DNA of 64,000 nt from positions 3,596,001-3,660,000 of the forward strand of contig NZ_JRMH01000001.1 of NCBI RefSeq assembly GCF_000803315.1, in the 5' to 3' direction. Made by a program: the position numbers and the translations under genes. Shown in pieces: positions 50,925 through 62,847 of the stretch. This DNA is from Pectobacterium actinidiae (GTDB lineage Bacteria > Pseudomonadota > Gammaproteobacteria > Enterobacterales > Enterobacteriaceae). The first letter of the stretch is position 1. Every line of letters starts with the position of its first letter. The notes under the pieces were generated by a model. It was not told the origin of the DNA and ran no database searches. It was given only the letters and a program-made list of their open reading frames with translations.

Positions 50925-53780
50925 TTACACGCCCACCAGCCACTTACGCCAACTCACCAGAACCTGCTCCCGCTCCGCAACAAACCGATCTTTACTGACC
51001 CGACCGGACAGTTCTTGCAAAGCCAGATGGTGCAGTTCATTGCGCATGGTGACATAGGCCAGCTTGAGCGCATTGGCTTCACTCTCTTCCATCACGCCAT
51101 ATTGCGCCATCAGCTCCAGAATACGCACATTATCTGACCAACGGGTCAAACGCGGTTCCTGAGCGGCGTAACGCAGCATCAGATATTGGGCAATGAATTC
51201 AATGTCCGTAATGCCGCCCTCATCCGTTTTGATGTCAAAGAGTGCTTTATCTTTGTTCGCCAGATGCTGACGCATTTTTTCCCGCATTTCTCGCACTTCG
51301 GTTCGCAACGTCTCCGCGTCACGCTCGGCACACAGAATGCTGCGCCGAATAGACTCAAATGTCTGCTGTACACCGCTTTCGCCGTATACCATACGCGCGC
51401 GCACCAGCGCCTGATGCTCCCACGTCCATGCCTCATTGCGCTGATACTCATCAAACGCTTCTACTGTACTCACCAGCATACCCGCCGCCCCCGATGGCCG
51501 CAGACGGGCATCCACTTCATACAAAATGCCTGATGACGTTCGAGTGCTAAACAGATGCATCACCCGCTGTGCGAGGCGCAGGTAAAACTGGCGACCATCA
51601 ATACTGCGTTCGCCATCCGTCATCACGTCTGATGGACAGTCCAGCAAGAACACCAAATCCAGATCGGAGCTGTATCCCAACTCCCAGCCGCCGAGTTTGC
51701 CATAGGCAATAACGGCAAACCCACGACCTTCACGATGCTGCAAATGCGATGGCTGGCCGTAGCGCGCCACCATCTGTCCCCACGCCTGCTGAACCACGGC
51801 CGCGATAATCGCTTCCGCTAAATACGTTAAGTGATCGCTCACTTTCATCACTGGCAGTACGCCGCCGATATCGCCTGCGGCAATACGCAACTGCTGCGAC
51901 TGTTTGAACTGGCGAACTGCCTCCAACTGCTGCTCTTCATCATCTTCAGGGACACGCATCAAATACTGACGTAGCTCATCGGCATACGCCCCCGGTGCCG
52001 TCGGCTGATACAGCGTTGACGCATCGAGCAATTCATCCAGTAGCAAGGGATAGCGTGCCAGTTGGCTGGCAACCATCGGCGACGCCGCACACAGGCGAAT
52101 CAGTTGGCCGAGCGCAGCACGCGACTCCAGCAACAGTTCAAGGTAGGTGGTGCGTGTAACGATCCCCAGCAGCAGTGGAGTCAAACGAGACAGCACCGTA
52201 TCCGCTTCCTGGCGAGCGCAGACTTCCGCCAGCAAACACGGCATGAGCTGATCCAGCACATCCCGCCCTCTCGGCCCTATGGTGCGTTTCGCTACATCGT
52301 GACGGAATTCCACAATCGTCCGCATCAGCTTTTCACGCACACTTTCCGAGAGATGCGGCGTCAGCGGAGCCAGTTCGCCATCATCCAACGTGTCCTGCCA
52401 TAGGCTGCTATAGCTGCTATGTTCAGGGATGTCATTATTGTCTGGTGCATCATCGCCAATCAGGTCATCAAATACGTGGCGCACCGCCTGCATATGCTGG
52501 GACAGCATAGATTGCAGCGTATCCCAGTTGTCGAAACCCATTCCCCATGCCAGCCGCTGCTGATTCAGCTCATCACCTGGCAGCGTTTGTGTCTGCTCAT
52601 CGGCAATGGCCTGCAACAGGTTCTCTAAACGACGCAGAAACAGGTAAGAGGTACTGAGGTCAAGCACCTGTTGCGGCGTTAATAATCCCAGTGCGCCTAC
52701 ATGCTGAAGCGTAGGCAGCAGCGAACGTCCTTGTAATCCCGGCTCACGCCCGCCGCGAATCAGTTGGAAAACCTGCGTGATAAATTCGATTTCACGAATG
52801 CCGCCCGCACCCAGCTTGATGTTATTGCGCAAATCCCGGCGACGCACTTCGCGGGCAATCATGCCCTTCATATTCCGCAGCGATTGGATCACACTGAAAT
52901 CGATATAGCGCCGGAAGACAAAAGGCTTCAACGTACTGCGCAGTTCCTGACTGTAAGCATCATCCATTCCCCCCATCAGGCGCGCTTTGACCATGGCATA
53001 GCGTTCCCAGTCGCGCCCCTGTTCCTGATAGTAATCTTCCATCGCCGCAAAGCTGAGCACTAGCGGGCCGCTGTCACCAAAGGGACGTAGCCGCATATCC
53101 ACACGGTAAACAAAACCATCGACGGTCGGCTGATCCAGCACCTTAATAAGCCGCTGACCCAGACGCGTGAAGAACTGCGCGTTATCCAGCTCGCGCCGCC
53201 CACCTTGCGTATGTCCATTTTCTGGATAGACGAAGATCAGATCGATATCCGAAGAGAAGTTAAGTTCCCCTCCACCCAATTTTCCCATGCCAAGAATCAG
53301 CAAAGGCTGCGCCATACCCTGCGCATTGCAAGGTGTACCCCACTCGCGACAACAGGCCTGATATAGCCAGCTTCTGGCCGCCACAATCACCACCTCGGCC
53401 AATTCACTAAGCTGACGCAGCGTGTGTTCCGTCGTACTGGTTTGCAACGCCTGCGACCACGCAATACGCGTCAACATATGTCGGCGAAACCGACGCAATG
53501 CCGCCATCAACGCATTTTCATCGTTCACATCGGCCAGTGCGTGACTCAACCAATCGGCGTAGTGCTGCCACTCTTCGGGCTGAGGTGGTTGCTGATGAAT
53601 TCCTTGCCACCAGTCAGGATGCAGCGCAAGCGCATCGCTGACAAAATCGCTCAATGCCAGAACAGCGGCATCGCTGTCCGTTATCGGCTCATCAGGTGCG
53701 GCTTCGCGCAAACGCGACAGAGCACGCTGAGAGTGTTCCGTCAGAAGCACAGGTAAGGCAGGCAAAGGAAGTATCGACAT
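50925..53780 (-). CDS. glnE: glutamine synthetase adenylyltransferase / adenylyl-removing enzyme GlnE
   Basis: A 951-residue protein with two nucleotidyltransferase domains, each with its own signature: [20 protein letters not shown] (first, adenylyl removal) and [20 protein letters not shown] (second, adenylylation). It adjusts glutamine synthetase to nitrogen status through GlnB. It lies between ygiF and hldE, the conserved enterobacterial arrangement. Confidence 0.98.
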   Translation of the reverse strand: MSILPLPALPVLLTEHSQRALSRLREAAPDEPITDSDAAVLALSDFVSDALALHPDWWQGIHQQPPQPEEWQHYADWLSHALADVNDENALMAALRRFRRHMLTRIAWSQALQTSTTEHTLRQLSELAEVVIVAARSWLYQACCREWGTPCNAQGMAQPLLILGMGKLGGGELNFSSDIDLIFVYPENGHTQGGRRELDNAQFFTRLGQRLIKVLDQPTVDGFVYRVDMRLRPFGDSGPLVLSFAAMEDYYQEQGRDWERYAMVKARLMGGMDDAYSQELRSTLKPFVFRRYIDFSVIQSLRNMKGMIAREVRRRDLRNNIKLGAGGIREIEFITQVFQLIRGGREPGLQGRSLLPTLQHVGALGLLTPQQVLDLSTSYLFLRRLENLLQAIADEQTQTLPGDELNQQRLAWGMGFDNWDTLQSMLSQHMQAVRHVFDDLIGDDAPDNNDIPEHSSYSSLWQDTLDDGELAPLTPHLSESVREKLMRTIVEFRHDVAKRTIGPRGRDVLDQLMPCLLAEVCARQEADTVLSRLTPLLLGIVTRTTYLELLLESRAALGQLIRLCAASPMVASQLARYPLLLDELLDASTLYQPTAPGAYADELRQYLMRVPEDDEEQQLEAVRQFKQSQQLRIAAGDIGGVLPVMKVSDHLTYLAEAIIAAVVQQAWGQMVARYGQPSHLQHREGRGFAVIAYGKLGGWELGYSSDLDLVFLLDCPSDVMTDGERSIDGRQFYLRLAQRVMHLFSTRTSSGILYEVDARLRPSGAAGMLVSTVEAFDEYQRNEAWTWEHQALVRARMVYGESGVQQTFESIRRSILCAERDAETLRTEVREMREKMRQHLANKDKALFDIKTDEGGITDIEFIAQYLMLRYAAQEPRLTRWSDNVRILELMAQYGVMEESEANALKLAYVTMRNELHHLALQELSGRVSKDRFVAEREQVLVSWRKWLVGV

Positions 53781-53832
53781 GGGGGTTCCCTTGATACGCC
53801 GCCTATCCTCACTGACAAGCGGCAGTTAACGG

Positions 53833-55170
53833 TTACTGTGATGGTCCGCCGCTATGTAGCCAGAACGGAGACAAGTTCAGCACCTCTTTACGGTGGGCTT
53901 CCAGATACACGGAGGGTGCCTTCCCGGCAGCGAGTCGCTCAATTTCCTGTAGTAACGCCCGCCAGTGTTCAATGTAGGCTTCAACTTGCTCCGCCGGATA
54001 CGCGCCGGATAAGAGAAGAAACGCGCAGATATTACGTTGCAAACGAGGGATCTGCTGTTCGTACTGCGCTTCCGTCAGTTTAGAAGCAAAAGCGCTTTTC
54101 AGATCCGCCGTGCTACGGCTCAGCATGATGTCAGCAAAGCGTTTGAACGATCCCTGTAGCTTAATACGATCTTTATTATCCATATGGTCACGCCAGCCAG
54201 ACTCGACCAGCCAGGAAGTCAGCACTAACTTACTTTGCAGGTAGTCCGCGCTGTAACACACTTCCGCGTCGTCGGAACCCTGTAGCCGGATCTCCAAAGT
54301 GGCGAGGGCAGAGCGAAAAAGCGTGGTGACCTTGCGTAAGACGACGCCACCCACCAGCACCAGCATTTCGCGCATCATCGCACTGGCTTCTGGCAGGGCT
54401 TCACGGGCAGAGGCATTTCCTCTTACCCACAGTTCTTCGTGGTATTGCCAGTGATTCAACGCCAGTTCCAGCGCCGCACGAATGGCCTGATCGATAGTGG
54501 TCTTTGGATCCACAACCAATCGATTGAGAGGCAGACATTCGCGAACTGGATTACCTTTAGCCAGATGGTATCCGCGCGCCGCCTTACTCAGGCTGCCCTG
54601 CCGCATACCACCAAACTCTGCGATTTCCTTTGCCAGCTCCAGCAGGTGAGTGGTCTGCCCAATCTTAAGTTCCATCTCCAGTTCGCACAGCGGTTCACTC
54701 AGCTCTCCGGCACGAATCTCACCGCGATCTAACGCAACCTCAATCACGCTTTGATAGTAAGTAAACACCCACTTTTCACGCGTAAAATCTGTACTAAACA
54801 GCGGATTAAGCGACGATTGTAGCCCGACAATATCGCAATCCTCCGGCCAGACCTCCGCCGGAAACAGGCTGAGATCCAGCTCGGCTTTCTCCAGTTCTAC
54901 ATTATATTCTGGGTGTTGATGCAGCCCGCCAATCACCTTGCCGGCCGTTTTCGCCGTCATTTCGTAGCGTTCATTTTCACCGCGAATACGCAGGCCGATG
55001 CCATTGCGGCGCAGGTAATTATCCGCCGTTTCATAATAGATATTGCTCAGGCGCTGAGCACGCATATGCTCATACTGGCTGTAATCACTTTCCCATTCAG
55101 CCAGTTGCGTCAGCAGCGATTGAACGCTGTCGGGATGAACAATAAATTTCAGCTCGATTTCTTCACTCAT
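53833..55170 (-). CDS. ygiF: inorganic triphosphatase YgiF (CYTH-CHAD)
   Basis: A 445-residue protein. The N-terminal CYTH domain begins EEIELKFIVHPDS with the ExExK signature; YYETADNYLRRNGIGLRIRGENERYEMT-type residues follow. The C-terminal half is a helical CHAD domain (KAARGYHLAKGNP, LNHWQYHEELWVRGNASARE). E. coli YgiF hydrolyses inorganic triphosphate. I start at the ATG at 55170 (MSEEIELKF); a GTG 9 bases upstream is less likely. It is upstream of glnE by 52 bases. The 55171-55491 gap shows no gene. Confidence 0.94.
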   Translation of the reverse strand: MSEEIELKFIVHPDSVQSLLTQLAEWESDYSQYEHMRAQRLSNIYYETADNYLRRNGIGLRIRGENERYEMTAKTAGKVIGGLHQHPEYNVELEKAELDLSLFPAEVWPEDCDIVGLQSSLNPLFSTDFTREKWVFTYYQSVIEVALDRGEIRAGELSEPLCELEMELKIGQTTHLLELAKEIAEFGGMRQGSLSKAARGYHLAKGNPVRECLPLNRLVVDPKTTIDQAIRAALELALNHWQYHEELWVRGNASAREALPEASAMMREMLVLVGGVVLRKVTTLFRSALATLEIRLQGSDDAEVCYSADYLQSKLVLTSWLVESGWRDHMDNKDRIKLQGSFKRFADIMLSRSTADLKSAFASKLTEAQYEQQIPRLQRNICAFLLLSGAYPAEQVEAYIEHWRALLQEIERLAAGKAPSVYLEAHRKEVLNLSPFWLHSGGPSQ

Positions 55171-55491
55171 AGCACTCACAACACCAAGACCACGTTCATT
55201 ATCATGTCAGTAAATAACATTTTACTTCAGCTTACTACTCTTACCGCACACACTCTTTTTCACCTGCGAACAAGCGCGCATTTCTTATGCAAACCGGCCA
55301 TCAGCTACACGGCGCTTCCCCGCTGAAACACACTGCACGCCGCAGTCAACGAACCCAGTCCAGTCGGCGTTATTGGTGTGAAAAGCCCTAATGGGATAGG
55401 TTCTAAGACTGTTCTCATTTCGGTTTAGAGATTGCCTCGTCAGACTTAAGCCTCTACTATCGGACCACCATTAACGCAACATGATGATCTT

Positions 55492-56112
55492 ATGCAGAAA
55501 TTAGGCTTACTCTGTTTTACTTTATTTTCTCTCACGCTGAGTTGGACCGCACAGGCGGAAGAAAAACGCTACATTTCCGATGAGTTATTGACGTATGTCC
55601 ACAGCGGCCCAGGCAATCAATATCGTATCGTCGGCACACTGAATGCAGGTGCAGAGGTCACACTACTCAGCGTTAATGAAAACGCAGGCTATGCACAGAT
55701 CCGTGATGACAAAAACCGCACCACCTGGATTCCGCTCGACCAGTTGAGCAATACGCCAAGCCTGCGCACGCGGGTGCCAGAACTGGAGAATCAGGTCAAA
55801 GAGCTGACTGAAAAACTGAATAATATCGATCAGACCTGGAATCAGCGTACCGCCGATATGCAGCAGAAAGTCGCGGCCAGCGATAGTGTTATCAACGGAT
55901 TACGTCAGGAAAATCAGGATCTGAAAAATCAGCTTATCGTTGCGCAGAAGAAAGTCAGCGCGGCGAATGTCCAGCTTGACGATAAGCAGCGCACCATCAT
56001 TTTACAGTGGTTTATGTATGGCGGCGGCGTGGCGGGCATCGGCCTGCTGCTGGGTTTGCTGTTGCCGCACATCATCCCTCGCAAAAAGAAAAACGACCGT
56101 TGGATGAGCTAA
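55492..56112 (+). CDS. ygiM: YgiM-like SH3-domain membrane protein
   Basis: A 206-residue protein of the TIGR04211 type. It has a signal peptide ending in WTAQAEE, a bacterial SH3 domain (about 25-90, ELLTYVHSGPGNQYRIVGTL and TWIPLDQL), a coiled-coil stretch (about 95-165) and one C-terminal membrane helix (GGGVAGIGLLLGLLLPHI) before a basic tail RKKKNDRW. Function is not established; an envelope role is likely. Upstream of cca as in E. coli. Confidence 0.92.
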   Translation: MQKLGLLCFTLFSLTLSWTAQAEEKRYISDELLTYVHSGPGNQYRIVGTLNAGAEVTLLSVNENAGYAQIRDDKNRTTWIPLDQLSNTPSLRTRVPELENQVKELTEKLNNIDQTWNQRTADMQQKVAASDSVINGLRQENQDLKNQLIVAQKKVSAANVQLDDKQRTIILQWFMYGGGVAGIGLLLGLLLPHIIPRKKKNDRWMS

Positions 56113-56146
56113 TCGGAACATGTGCCTGAGAGACTCAGGCATGAGG

Positions 56147-56380
56147 TTGCTGACACAGTCCGTAGAGCGGGAGCAACGGATAGACCGTAAAGACGCTGTA
56201 AACACATATATGGACGCTCGGCTTGCGCAGATATGAATCTCATTCCTGAGATTCACCCTTACAGGGCCGTCGCAAGCGGCGTTCAAAGGCGTTCCTGACG
56301 CCTTTGCCCCTGGCGCAAACGCTTTACTCTTCTATTCCGTTACTCCCGTTTTCGCTCGACAAATAGGTTTGTTAACGGTC
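56147..56380 (+). repeat. dispersed repeat R2, copy b
   Basis: A 234-bp copy of the R2 repeat, between ygiM and cca, sense to both. CAAAGGCGT/ACGCCTTTG around TCCTG (56284-56306) replaces the A-T pair of copy a by G-C. CGTCGC-AA-GCGGCG keeps pairing by G-T. The end GGTTTGTTAACGGTC is shared with copy a except one base. Confidence 0.88.
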
Positions 56381-56481
56381 CGGTGCCTGCTTCTTGCAGG
56401 CATTTTTCTTTGCAGCCAACGCGGCGGCGCAAAGATGGTAGTATGGGGTGAAGTATTGGTTATTGATTCAGGAGTCCGACG

Positions 56482-57726
56482 TTGAAGATCTACCTTGTCG
56501 GCGGTGCTGTTCGGGACAGCCTGCTGGATTTACCCGTCACTGAGAAAGATTGGGTGGTGGTCGGCGCAACGCCGGAGAATCTGCTTGCGCAGGGTTACCA
56601 ACAGGTTGGAAAGGATTTTCCCGTCTTCTTACACCCCGTTAGTCGCGATGAGTATGCCCTCGCGCGTACCGAACGCAAATCTGGCAAAGGCTATACCGGG
56701 TTTGTCTGCCATGCTGCACCCGATGTCACGTTAGAGCAAGATTTGCTGCGCCGCGATTTGACCATCAATGCCATTGCCCGCACCGAGCAGGGCGACCTTA
56801 TCGATCCCTATCACGGTCGTCGCGATCTTGAGAATCGCGTGCTGCGCCACGTTTCCGAGGCATTTAGCGAAGATCCGTTACGGGTGCTGCGTGTCGCCCG
56901 CTTTGCTGCACGCTTTGCCCATCTCGGCTTCGAGATTGCAGAAGAAACCATGACGCTGATGCAAACAATGGCGCATGAGGGCGAGCTGGCTTATCTGACG
57001 CCAGAGCGCGTCTGGAAAGAGACGGAAAAAGCGCTCAGCACCTCATCGCCAGATGTCTATTTTCAGGTACTGCGCGACTGTGGCGCGCTGGCCGTACTGT
57101 TCCCTGAAATCGATAACCTGTACGGCGTGCCCGCCCCCGCCAAATGGCATCCGGAAATTGATACCGGTATTCATACCATGATGACGGTGGCGATGGCCGC
57201 CCGCCTCAGCCCTGCGATTGACGTACGCTTTGCCACGCTGTGCCACGATTTGGGAAAAGGGCTGACGCCCCCCGAACTGTGGCCACGTCATCACGGGCAT
57301 GGCCCGGCGGGTGTCAAACTGGTTGAAGCACTGTGCCAACGCTTGCGTGTGCCTAACCCGATTCGCGATTTGGCAAAGTTAGTGGCGGAATATCATGACC
57401 TGGTTCATACCGTACAGGTGCTGCAACCCAAAACCCTGCTGAAGTTATTTGATGCGATTGACGTCTGGCGCAAACCACAGCGTCTGGAACAGCTAGCCCT
57501 CACGAGCGAAGCCGATGCCAGAGGCCGTGCGGGTTTTGAAGAGAACCCTTATCCACAAGGTGATTACCTGCGCGAAGCCTTCCGCGTCGCCAGTCAGGTC
57601 AGCAGTGCAGACGTCGTCGCCGAGGGTTTTAAAGGCATTGACGTGCGTAACGAACTGGCACGTCGCCGCATTCATGCACTGACTGACTGGAAAGCACAAC
57701 AGCCAGATAGCTCGGTCGCGTCCTGA
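56482..57726 (+). CDS. cca: tRNA CCA-adding enzyme
   Basis: A 414-residue class II tRNA nucleotidyltransferase that adds or repairs the CCA end. Motifs: [47 protein letters not shown], and an HD domain with CHDLGKG giving phosphohydrolase activity. Translation starts at TTG (56482), supported by AGGAG 7 bases upstream and by agreement with the family N-terminus [13 protein letters not shown] terminator follows directly. Confidence 0.98.
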   Translation: MKIYLVGGAVRDSLLDLPVTEKDWVVVGATPENLLAQGYQQVGKDFPVFLHPVSRDEYALARTERKSGKGYTGFVCHAAPDVTLEQDLLRRDLTINAIARTEQGDLIDPYHGRRDLENRVLRHVSEAFSEDPLRVLRVARFAARFAHLGFEIAEETMTLMQTMAHEGELAYLTPERVWKETEKALSTSSPDVYFQVLRDCGALAVLFPEIDNLYGVPAPAKWHPEIDTGIHTMMTVAMAARLSPAIDVRFATLCHDLGKGLTPPELWPRHHGHGPAGVKLVEALCQRLRVPNPIRDLAKLVAEYHDLVHTVQVLQPKTLLKLFDAIDVWRKPQRLEQLALTSEADARGRAGFEENPYPQGDYLREAFRVASQVSSADVVAEGFKGIDVRNELARRRIHALTDWKAQQPDSSVAS

Positions 57727-57730
57727 AGCC

Positions 57731-57758
57731 AAGAAGCCACGCATTAGCGTGGCTTCTT
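57731..57758. terminator. bidirectional terminator between cca and uppP
   Basis: AAGAAGCCACGC (57731-57742) and GCGTGGCTTCTT (57747-57758) form a perfect 12-bp stem with an ATTA loop between the convergent genes, 4 bases after the cca stop. Confidence 0.9.
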
Positions 57759-57797
57759 CTCTTACTAACAACCTACCTAAAATCTACGTTCCCAGTC

Positions 57798-58616
57798 TTA
57801 CATAAACACCATGTAAACCACGCCCGCGACGATAAAACGGTAAATCGCGAACGGGACAAACGAGATGCGTTTGATGACTTTCAGGAAGGTTTTAATCGCA
57901 ATCAGCGCCACGAGAAACGCCGTCACAAAACCCACGGCAAACATCGGTACATCGGACAGCGCCAGGAAATGCCAGCTTTTATACAGATCCAGAACGGTCG
58001 CCCCCATCATCATGGGAACCGCCAGAATAAAAGAGAACTCAGAAGCCGCATAGCGACTGACGCCCACCAGCATCCCACCGGAAATCGTCGCCCCTGAACG
58101 TGAAAAACCGGGCCACAGCGCCAGGCATTGAAAACAGCCAATCATAAATGCCTGACGATGCGTGATGTCATCCAGCCCCACGGCACGCGGTTTTTTAGGT
58201 TTGAGCCATTCCGCCGCTAACAACAGGAAACCACCGACAACCAGCGCATACATCACGTTCTGTGGGTAAAACAGCGATTTGATCACATCATGGAAAACCA
58301 ACCCAAGCACCACGGCGGGAATCATTGCCAGCAAGATGTGCGTCAGCTTTAGTCGACCTGGCGTATGCCCCTCGTGCGGCACCTCACCGAAGTGAATCCC
58401 AATCAGGCCAAAGAGACGACGCCAGAACATCACGACAACGGCCAGAATCGAACCAAGCTGAATGATCACTTCAAACGTCTTGGCTTTCTCATCCGCAAAC
58501 CCTAACCAATGACCAACGATAATCATATGCCCCGTAGACGATACGGGCAAAAACTCGGTCAGCCCTTCGACCACGCCAAGAATAAATGCGATTAGCAATG
58601 AATGCAGGTCAGTCAT
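57798..58616 (-). CDS. uppP: undecaprenyl-diphosphatase UppP (BacA)
   Basis: A 272-residue multi-spanning membrane enzyme recycling undecaprenyl diphosphate for peptidoglycan synthesis; overproduction gives bacitracin resistance. Motifs: [20 protein letters not shown] and the second [20 protein letters not shown]. It is downstream of folB on the same strand but separated by a terminator and a shortened ERIC. Confidence 0.97.
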   Translation of the reverse strand: MTDLHSLLIAFILGVVEGLTEFLPVSSTGHMIIVGHWLGFADEKAKTFEVIIQLGSILAVVVMFWRRLFGLIGIHFGEVPHEGHTPGRLKLTHILLAMIPAVVLGLVFHDVIKSLFYPQNVMYALVVGGFLLLAAEWLKPKKPRAVGLDDITHRQAFMIGCFQCLALWPGFSRSGATISGGMLVGVSRYAASEFSFILAVPMMMGATVLDLYKSWHFLALSDVPMFAVGFVTAFLVALIAIKTFLKVIKRISFVPFAIYRFIVAGVVYMVFM

Positions 58617-58658
58617 CTAAAAATCCTTGCCTCTGATAAAAACGAAAATGCAGCCCAT

Positions 58659-58689
58659 AAAAAAGCGGCCGCGTACTTTGCGAGCCGCT
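58659..58689 (-). terminator. terminator downstream of folB (minus strand)
   Basis: On the minus strand AGCGGC and GCCGCT pair around a 14-base loop and are followed by TTTTTTATGG. It separates folB from uppP. Confidence 0.75.
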
Positions 58690-58690
58690 A

Positions 58691-58798
<108 letters not shown>

Positions 58799-58868
58799 AC
58801 TGGCTTATAGACTATTTGGGTTACGGTTTAGTTGCACGTAAATCAGTATTTATTCTGTTAAATCAGAT

Positions 58869-59222
58869 TTATCGCGTGCCGCGCTCAATAATGACGCCAA
58901 CCTGACGCGCTTGCGCGACGGCTCCCGGCTTGCTGAGCTTGATCCGCAGCCAGGGAATCGAGAAGCGCTGCATCAGCATGTGTGCGACTTCTTCAGCAAC
59001 GCGTTCCACCAGCGCAAAACGCTGGTTTGCCACGTGGGCAATCACCGCCTCGCTGACATCGGCATAGCTCAGGCAGTCATTAACATCGTCACTGGCCGCT
59101 GCCTGACGGTTATCCCAGCCCATTTCGATATCGAACACCAGTTTCTGCTGGATGGTCTGTTCCCAGTCGTAAACACCAATAGTAGTGATTACAGTAAGCT
59201 CTTCAATAAATACGATATCCAT
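58869..59222 (-). CDS. folB: dihydroneopterin aldolase FolB
   Basis: A 117-residue enzyme of folate synthesis, splitting dihydroneopterin into hydroxymethyldihydropterin and glycolaldehyde. Marks are [45 protein letters not shown] and IKLSKPGAV. The ATG at 59222 is chosen as in E. coli (MDIVFIE); a GTG just upstream is possible. It is divergent from plsY. Confidence 0.97.
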   Translation of the reverse strand: MDIVFIEELTVITTIGVYDWEQTIQQKLVFDIEMGWDNRQAAASDDVNDCLSYADVSEAVIAHVANQRFALVERVAEEVAHMLMQRFSIPWLRIKLSKPGAVAQARQVGVIIERGTR

Positions 59223-59350
59223 CACGCCATTCTCTGTTTTTGTCGCTGTCGGATACCACTTCCGACGGAATGTGCGTATTATCCACAGATGAGAAGAGTA
59301 AAACGACCCTTATTAAACGTCTCTCTATACAAACTAAACGGAATAGCGTT

Positions 59351-59986
59351 ATGAGTGTTACCGCGCTTGGTATGATGTTAATCGCGTATCTGTGTGGCTC
59401 TATTTCCAGTGCGATTTTGTTTTGCAGAATTGCTGGGCTACCCGACCCGCGTCAGCATGGTTCCGGGAACCCCGGAGCTACTAACGTATTGCGTATTGGC
59501 GGCAAAGCGGCCGCTGCAACCGTATTGGTGTTTGATGTTCTGAAAGGCATGCTGCCCGTCTGGGCCGCTTACGAGCTGGGCGTGCCCCCGCTGTATCTCG
59601 GGTTAACCGCTATCGCCGCCTGCCTCGGCCATATCTATCCGGTCTTTTTCCACTTTCGCGGTGGCAAAGGGGTCGCAACGGCATTTGGTGCCATTGCGCC
59701 GATCGGCTGGGATCTGACGGGCCTGATGACTGGCACCTGGCTACTGACCGTGCTGCTGAGCGGTTATTCCTCGCTTGGCGCGATAGTCAGTGCGCTCATC
59801 GCGCCGTTTTATGTCTGGTGGTTCAAGCCACAGTTTACCTTCCCCGTCGCGATGCTCTCTTGTCTGATCCTGATGCGTCATCATGACAATATCCAACGCC
59901 TCTGGCGCGGACAGGAAAGTAAAATCTGGAATAAGCTACGCAAGAAGAAACAGCCGGAAGACGAGCAAAGCGCGCCCGAAGAGTAA
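59351..59986 (+). CDS. plsY: acyl-phosphate glycerol-3-phosphate acyltransferase PlsY
   Basis: A 211-residue multi-spanning enzyme making lysophosphatidic acid from glycerol-3-phosphate and acyl phosphate. Conserved loops: [31 protein letters not shown] and [18 protein letters not shown]. The ATG at 59351 ([10 protein letters not shown]) begins directly at the first membrane helix; an extension to 59240 adds 37 residues foreign to the family. Confidence 0.97.
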   Translation: MSVTALGMMLIAYLCGSISSAILFCRIAGLPDPRQHGSGNPGATNVLRIGGKAAAATVLVFDVLKGMLPVWAAYELGVPPLYLGLTAIAACLGHIYPVFFHFRGGKGVATAFGAIAPIGWDLTGLMTGTWLLTVLLSGYSSLGAIVSALIAPFYVWWFKPQFTFPVAMLSCLILMRHHDNIQRLWRGQESKIWNKLRKKKQPEDEQSAPEE

Positions 59987-59990
59987 GGCA

Positions 59991-60020
59991 AAAAAATTCC
60001 CGTTTTCACGGGAATTTTTT
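59991..60020. terminator. bidirectional terminator after plsY
   Basis: AAAAAATTCCCG (59991-60002) and CGGGAATTTTTT (60009-60020) form a 12-bp stem with A and T tracts, between convergent plsY and the chemoreceptor gene. Confidence 0.92.
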
Positions 60021-60038
60021 TATGAAGTATGGCGGGAA

Positions 60039-61625
60039 TTAGAATCGGCCGATAGCGGCAAACTCCTGCGACTGCACTTTAAACTGAGACATGCTTTCTG
60101 CCAGCAGGCGCGCCTGATCTTCCAGTGAGCGTGTGGCAGCGGCGGACTCTTCTACCAAAGACGCATTTTGCTGTGCGACCTCATCCATCTGCGATACCGC
60201 CAGATTCACCTGCCCAATGCCATTACTCTGCTCACGCGTTGCCGTTGAGATTTCACGCATCAGCGATGTCACGCGCGCCACGGCGTCAGAAACGTCATTC
60301 ATCGTTTCACCCGCCATTTTTGCCATAACGGTGCCTTCACTCACGCGGCTCTGAGATTCTTCCATCAGCATTTTGATCTCTTTAGCGGATTGCGCACTGC
60401 GCTGTGCCAGATTGCGGACTTCCCCCGCCACCACGGCAAACCCACGCCCCTGCTCCCCCGCACGCGCGGCTTCAACCGCCGCATTCAACGCCAGAATGTT
60501 GGTCTGGAACGCGATGCCGTCAATCACCGCCAGAATATCGCCGATACGTGCAGAGCTGCTGGAGATCATCTCCATTTTCTCGATCATACTCCCCACAGTT
60601 TCACTGCCTTTATTGGCAATGTCGGACACATTTTGCGCCAGCGTATGCGCTTGTTCCGCACTTTCCGCGTTCAGCGTCACGGTAGCGGTCAACTGCTCCA
60701 TACTGGCTGCGGTTTCTTCCAGCGAGGAAGCTGACTCTTCCGTACGAGCGGCTAAATGGGTGTTGCCGGAAGACAGCTCGCGGGTACCGACGTCAATCTG
60801 CATACCGGCGTCGCGGACGCGCCCCACGGCGGTTGCCAACGAATGCTGCATTGCCTTCATCGCCTGAATCAGGCGACCAATTTCGTTATTGCCGCCATCG
60901 GCGATGCGTTGAGTCAAATCACCACGGGCAATAAACTCCAGTTGACCGACGGTCTCTTCAAGCGGAGACAGAATGGAGCGCTTCAGCGCAATCCAGGCAG
61001 CCAACACCAGCAGCAGCACAGATATACAGGCGATACCAATGATCGTCAGGCGCTCGAACGCGAAGCTTTCTGCATCTGTGAGCATGTTTTCCCCCACTTC
61101 CAGACCGAAGTCGCGGAATTCGTTCGCGACCTTATCCATCTTAACGCTGAGCGGCGGCAGCACGTCCTGCAATAGCACATAATAAGCAGCGACATCGCCA
61201 CGCTTCAACGCTGCAACCATTGGCTGAACGCCAAGGCTCATGTATTGCTCGTAGTTGCTTTTAACCTCTGCCGCCATTTTGGCGCCGCGTTCCGTTACCG
61301 TGCCGTAGGAAAGAAAGCGCGTCATTTCTTTTTGGGAGAGCGCCGTATAAGCCTCTGCTCGTGCTACCGATGCATTCGCGAGATCGGTCAGCCCGTTTTC
61401 CATCTGACGAGCGGCCAACGCCGCCCCCGTTCTTGCACGCAGTGAAGCGGTATAACTTCCCGCCAGCGCAGTGACTTCTTTTCCCTGAATCTTGTCGATT
61501 GTCGTCAGAGACGTGATTCCCTGATTAATTGAGGTGATGCCGATTCCACATACGAGTAGTAAGAGCAGTACCATCGTTCCTAACAAAGCAATCAAGCTCG
61601 TCTTGATTGTGATATTTCTTAACAT
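60039..61625 (-). CDS. methyl-accepting chemotaxis protein (Tsr/Tar type)
   Basis: A 528-residue transmembrane chemoreceptor. First membrane helix at about 10-32, a four-helix periplasmic sensor, second membrane helix near 190-210, HAMP, then a signalling domain with [20 protein letters not shown] and [20 protein letters not shown], and methylation-type helices. The ligand cannot be told. The C-terminus has no NWETF pentapeptide. The start [10 protein letters not shown] at 61625 is chosen over an extension to 61679. A sigma-28 promoter lies upstream. Confidence 0.95.
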   Translation of the reverse strand: MLRNITIKTSLIALLGTMVLLLLLVCGIGITSINQGITSLTTIDKIQGKEVTALAGSYTASLRARTGAALAARQMENGLTDLANASVARAEAYTALSQKEMTRFLSYGTVTERGAKMAAEVKSNYEQYMSLGVQPMVAALKRGDVAAYYVLLQDVLPPLSVKMDKVANEFRDFGLEVGENMLTDAESFAFERLTIIGIACISVLLLVLAAWIALKRSILSPLEETVGQLEFIARGDLTQRIADGGNNEIGRLIQAMKAMQHSLATAVGRVRDAGMQIDVGTRELSSGNTHLAARTEESASSLEETAASMEQLTATVTLNAESAEQAHTLAQNVSDIANKGSETVGSMIEKMEMISSSSARIGDILAVIDGIAFQTNILALNAAVEAARAGEQGRGFAVVAGEVRNLAQRSAQSAKEIKMLMEESQSRVSEGTVMAKMAGETMNDVSDAVARVTSLMREISTATREQSNGIGQVNLAVSQMDEVAQQNASLVEESAAATRSLEDQARLLAESMSQFKVQSQEFAAIGRF

Positions 61626-61700
61626 TTTTGTTTCCCTGGAATTACAAATGATAAATAAATGCGGAGAAAAGCCCCACATAACGTGATCCTGATCATGTTC

Positions 61701-61727
61701 CTATCGGTAACAAGCCTGCTTTCTTTA
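61701..61727 (-). promoter_or_regulatory. sigma-28 (FliA) promoter of the chemoreceptor gene
   Basis: On the minus strand TAAA (61727-61724), a 15-base spacer and ACCGATAG (61708-61701) match the FliA consensus at 10 of 12 bases, 75 bases before the start codon. Confidence 0.75.
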
Positions 61728-61872
61728 AAGAAACTTTAGTAACGAAAGTATTTTTACTTAAACGACTCGCGCAAGCGCATCGCGCCTCGGCACACTAAAA
61801 GTCAGGGACATTAAACGCTTTTTGGCTATAATGACGGCCACGCTATTTCAGGTTTAAGAGAAGGAAACCGAC

Positions 61873-62403
61873 ATGAGTCTGAACAATGTCCCGGCGGGTA
61901 AAGATCTGCCGGAAGATATCTATGTAGTGATTGAAATTCCCGCGAACGCCGATCCGATCAAATATGAAATTGATAAAGATACTGGTGCGCTGTTTGTAGA
62001 CCGTTTCATGTCTACGGCCATGTTCTACCCGTGCAACTACGGCTACATCAACCACACGCTGTCTCTGGATGGTGATCCGGTTGACGTTCTGGTGCCGACC
62101 CCGTATCCGTTGCAGCCGGGCTCAGTGATCCGTTGCCGTCCTGTTGGCGTGCTGAAAATGACTGACGAAGCGGGTGAAGATGCCAAGCTGGTCGCCGTTC
62201 CGCACAGCAAGCTGACTAAAGAATACGATCACATTAAAGACGTTAACGACCTGCCTGAACTGCTGCGTGCACAGATCGGCCACTTCTTTGAACACTACAA
62301 AGATCTGGAAAAAGGCAAGTGGGTGAAAGTTGAAGGTTGGGATAACGCTGCGGCGGCAAAAGCCGAGATCGTTGCTTCCTTCGAGCGCGCGAAAAACAAA
62401 TAA
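61873..62403 (+). CDS. ppa: inorganic pyrophosphatase
   Basis: A 176-residue family I pyrophosphatase. Active-site segments are [31 protein letters not shown] and KWVKVEGWD. Length equals E. coli Ppa. AAGAGAAGGAAA precedes the ATG. It stands between a chemoreceptor and ytfP-tamB, close to the E. coli order. Confidence 0.98.
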   Translation: MSLNNVPAGKDLPEDIYVVIEIPANADPIKYEIDKDTGALFVDRFMSTAMFYPCNYGYINHTLSLDGDPVDVLVPTPYPLQPGSVIRCRPVGVLKMTDEAGEDAKLVAVPHSKLTKEYDHIKDVNDLPELLRAQIGHFFEHYKDLEKGKWVKVEGWDNAAAAKAEIVASFERAKNK

Positions 62404-62423
62404 GCGCCACTCAATGAATGATC

Positions 62424-62450
62424 AAAAACACCGCCTTGCGCGGTGTTTTT
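62424..62450 (+). terminator. Rho-independent terminator after ppa
   Basis: AAAAACACCGC (62424-62434) and GCGGTGTTTTT (62440-62450) form an 11-bp stem with a CTTGC loop followed by ATTTAT, 20 bases after the ppa stop. It may also serve ytfP from the other side. Confidence 0.92.
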
Positions 62451-62488
62451 ATTTATGGCGACCATGAGACTTGATTGGCTACTCGGCC

Positions 62489-62845
62489 TCAAGCCTCTTC
62501 ATCTTCTTCGCTGCGCTTTAGCCAATCACCGCTGGCAATACGCGTCAGCCCTACAACAGGGTGTTTGTACAGATAGATCCAGGCACTGCCCAGAGGAGTA
62601 CGAATCAGCTCACGTTGGTATTCGTGGCCGTCCCGCTTTAAGGCATCCAGCTCGGTCAAAATCGACGAACTAATGCGATAGACCTCGCAATGGATTTCTC
62701 CATCACCGGGTACGACTGCCGGATAATGGCCGAGATCGTACAGCTCGAAACCCGCGAGCTGACAATCCCCTAACCATTGCGCATTTGTCATCCAATGACT
62801 GTTTCCCTGTTTGCGTCGTAAACTGCCGTAAACAATAATTCGCAT
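62489..62845 (-). CDS. ytfP: gamma-glutamylcyclotransferase-fold protein YtfP
   Basis: A 118-residue protein of the GGCT/AIG2-like family, closely following E. coli YtfP (MRIIVYGSLRRKQGNSHWMT, YDLGHYPAVVPGDG, LTELDALKRDGHEYQRELIR). The YGSLR loop and the glutamate of ELDAL fit the family's active site. Physiological activity is not established. It lies 2 bases downstream of tamB on the same strand. Confidence 0.95.
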   Translation of the reverse strand: MRIIVYGSLRRKQGNSHWMTNAQWLGDCQLAGFELYDLGHYPAVVPGDGEIHCEVYRISSSILTELDALKRDGHEYQRELIRTPLGSAWIYLYKHPVVGLTRIASGDWLKRSEEDEEA

Positions 62846-62847
62846 CG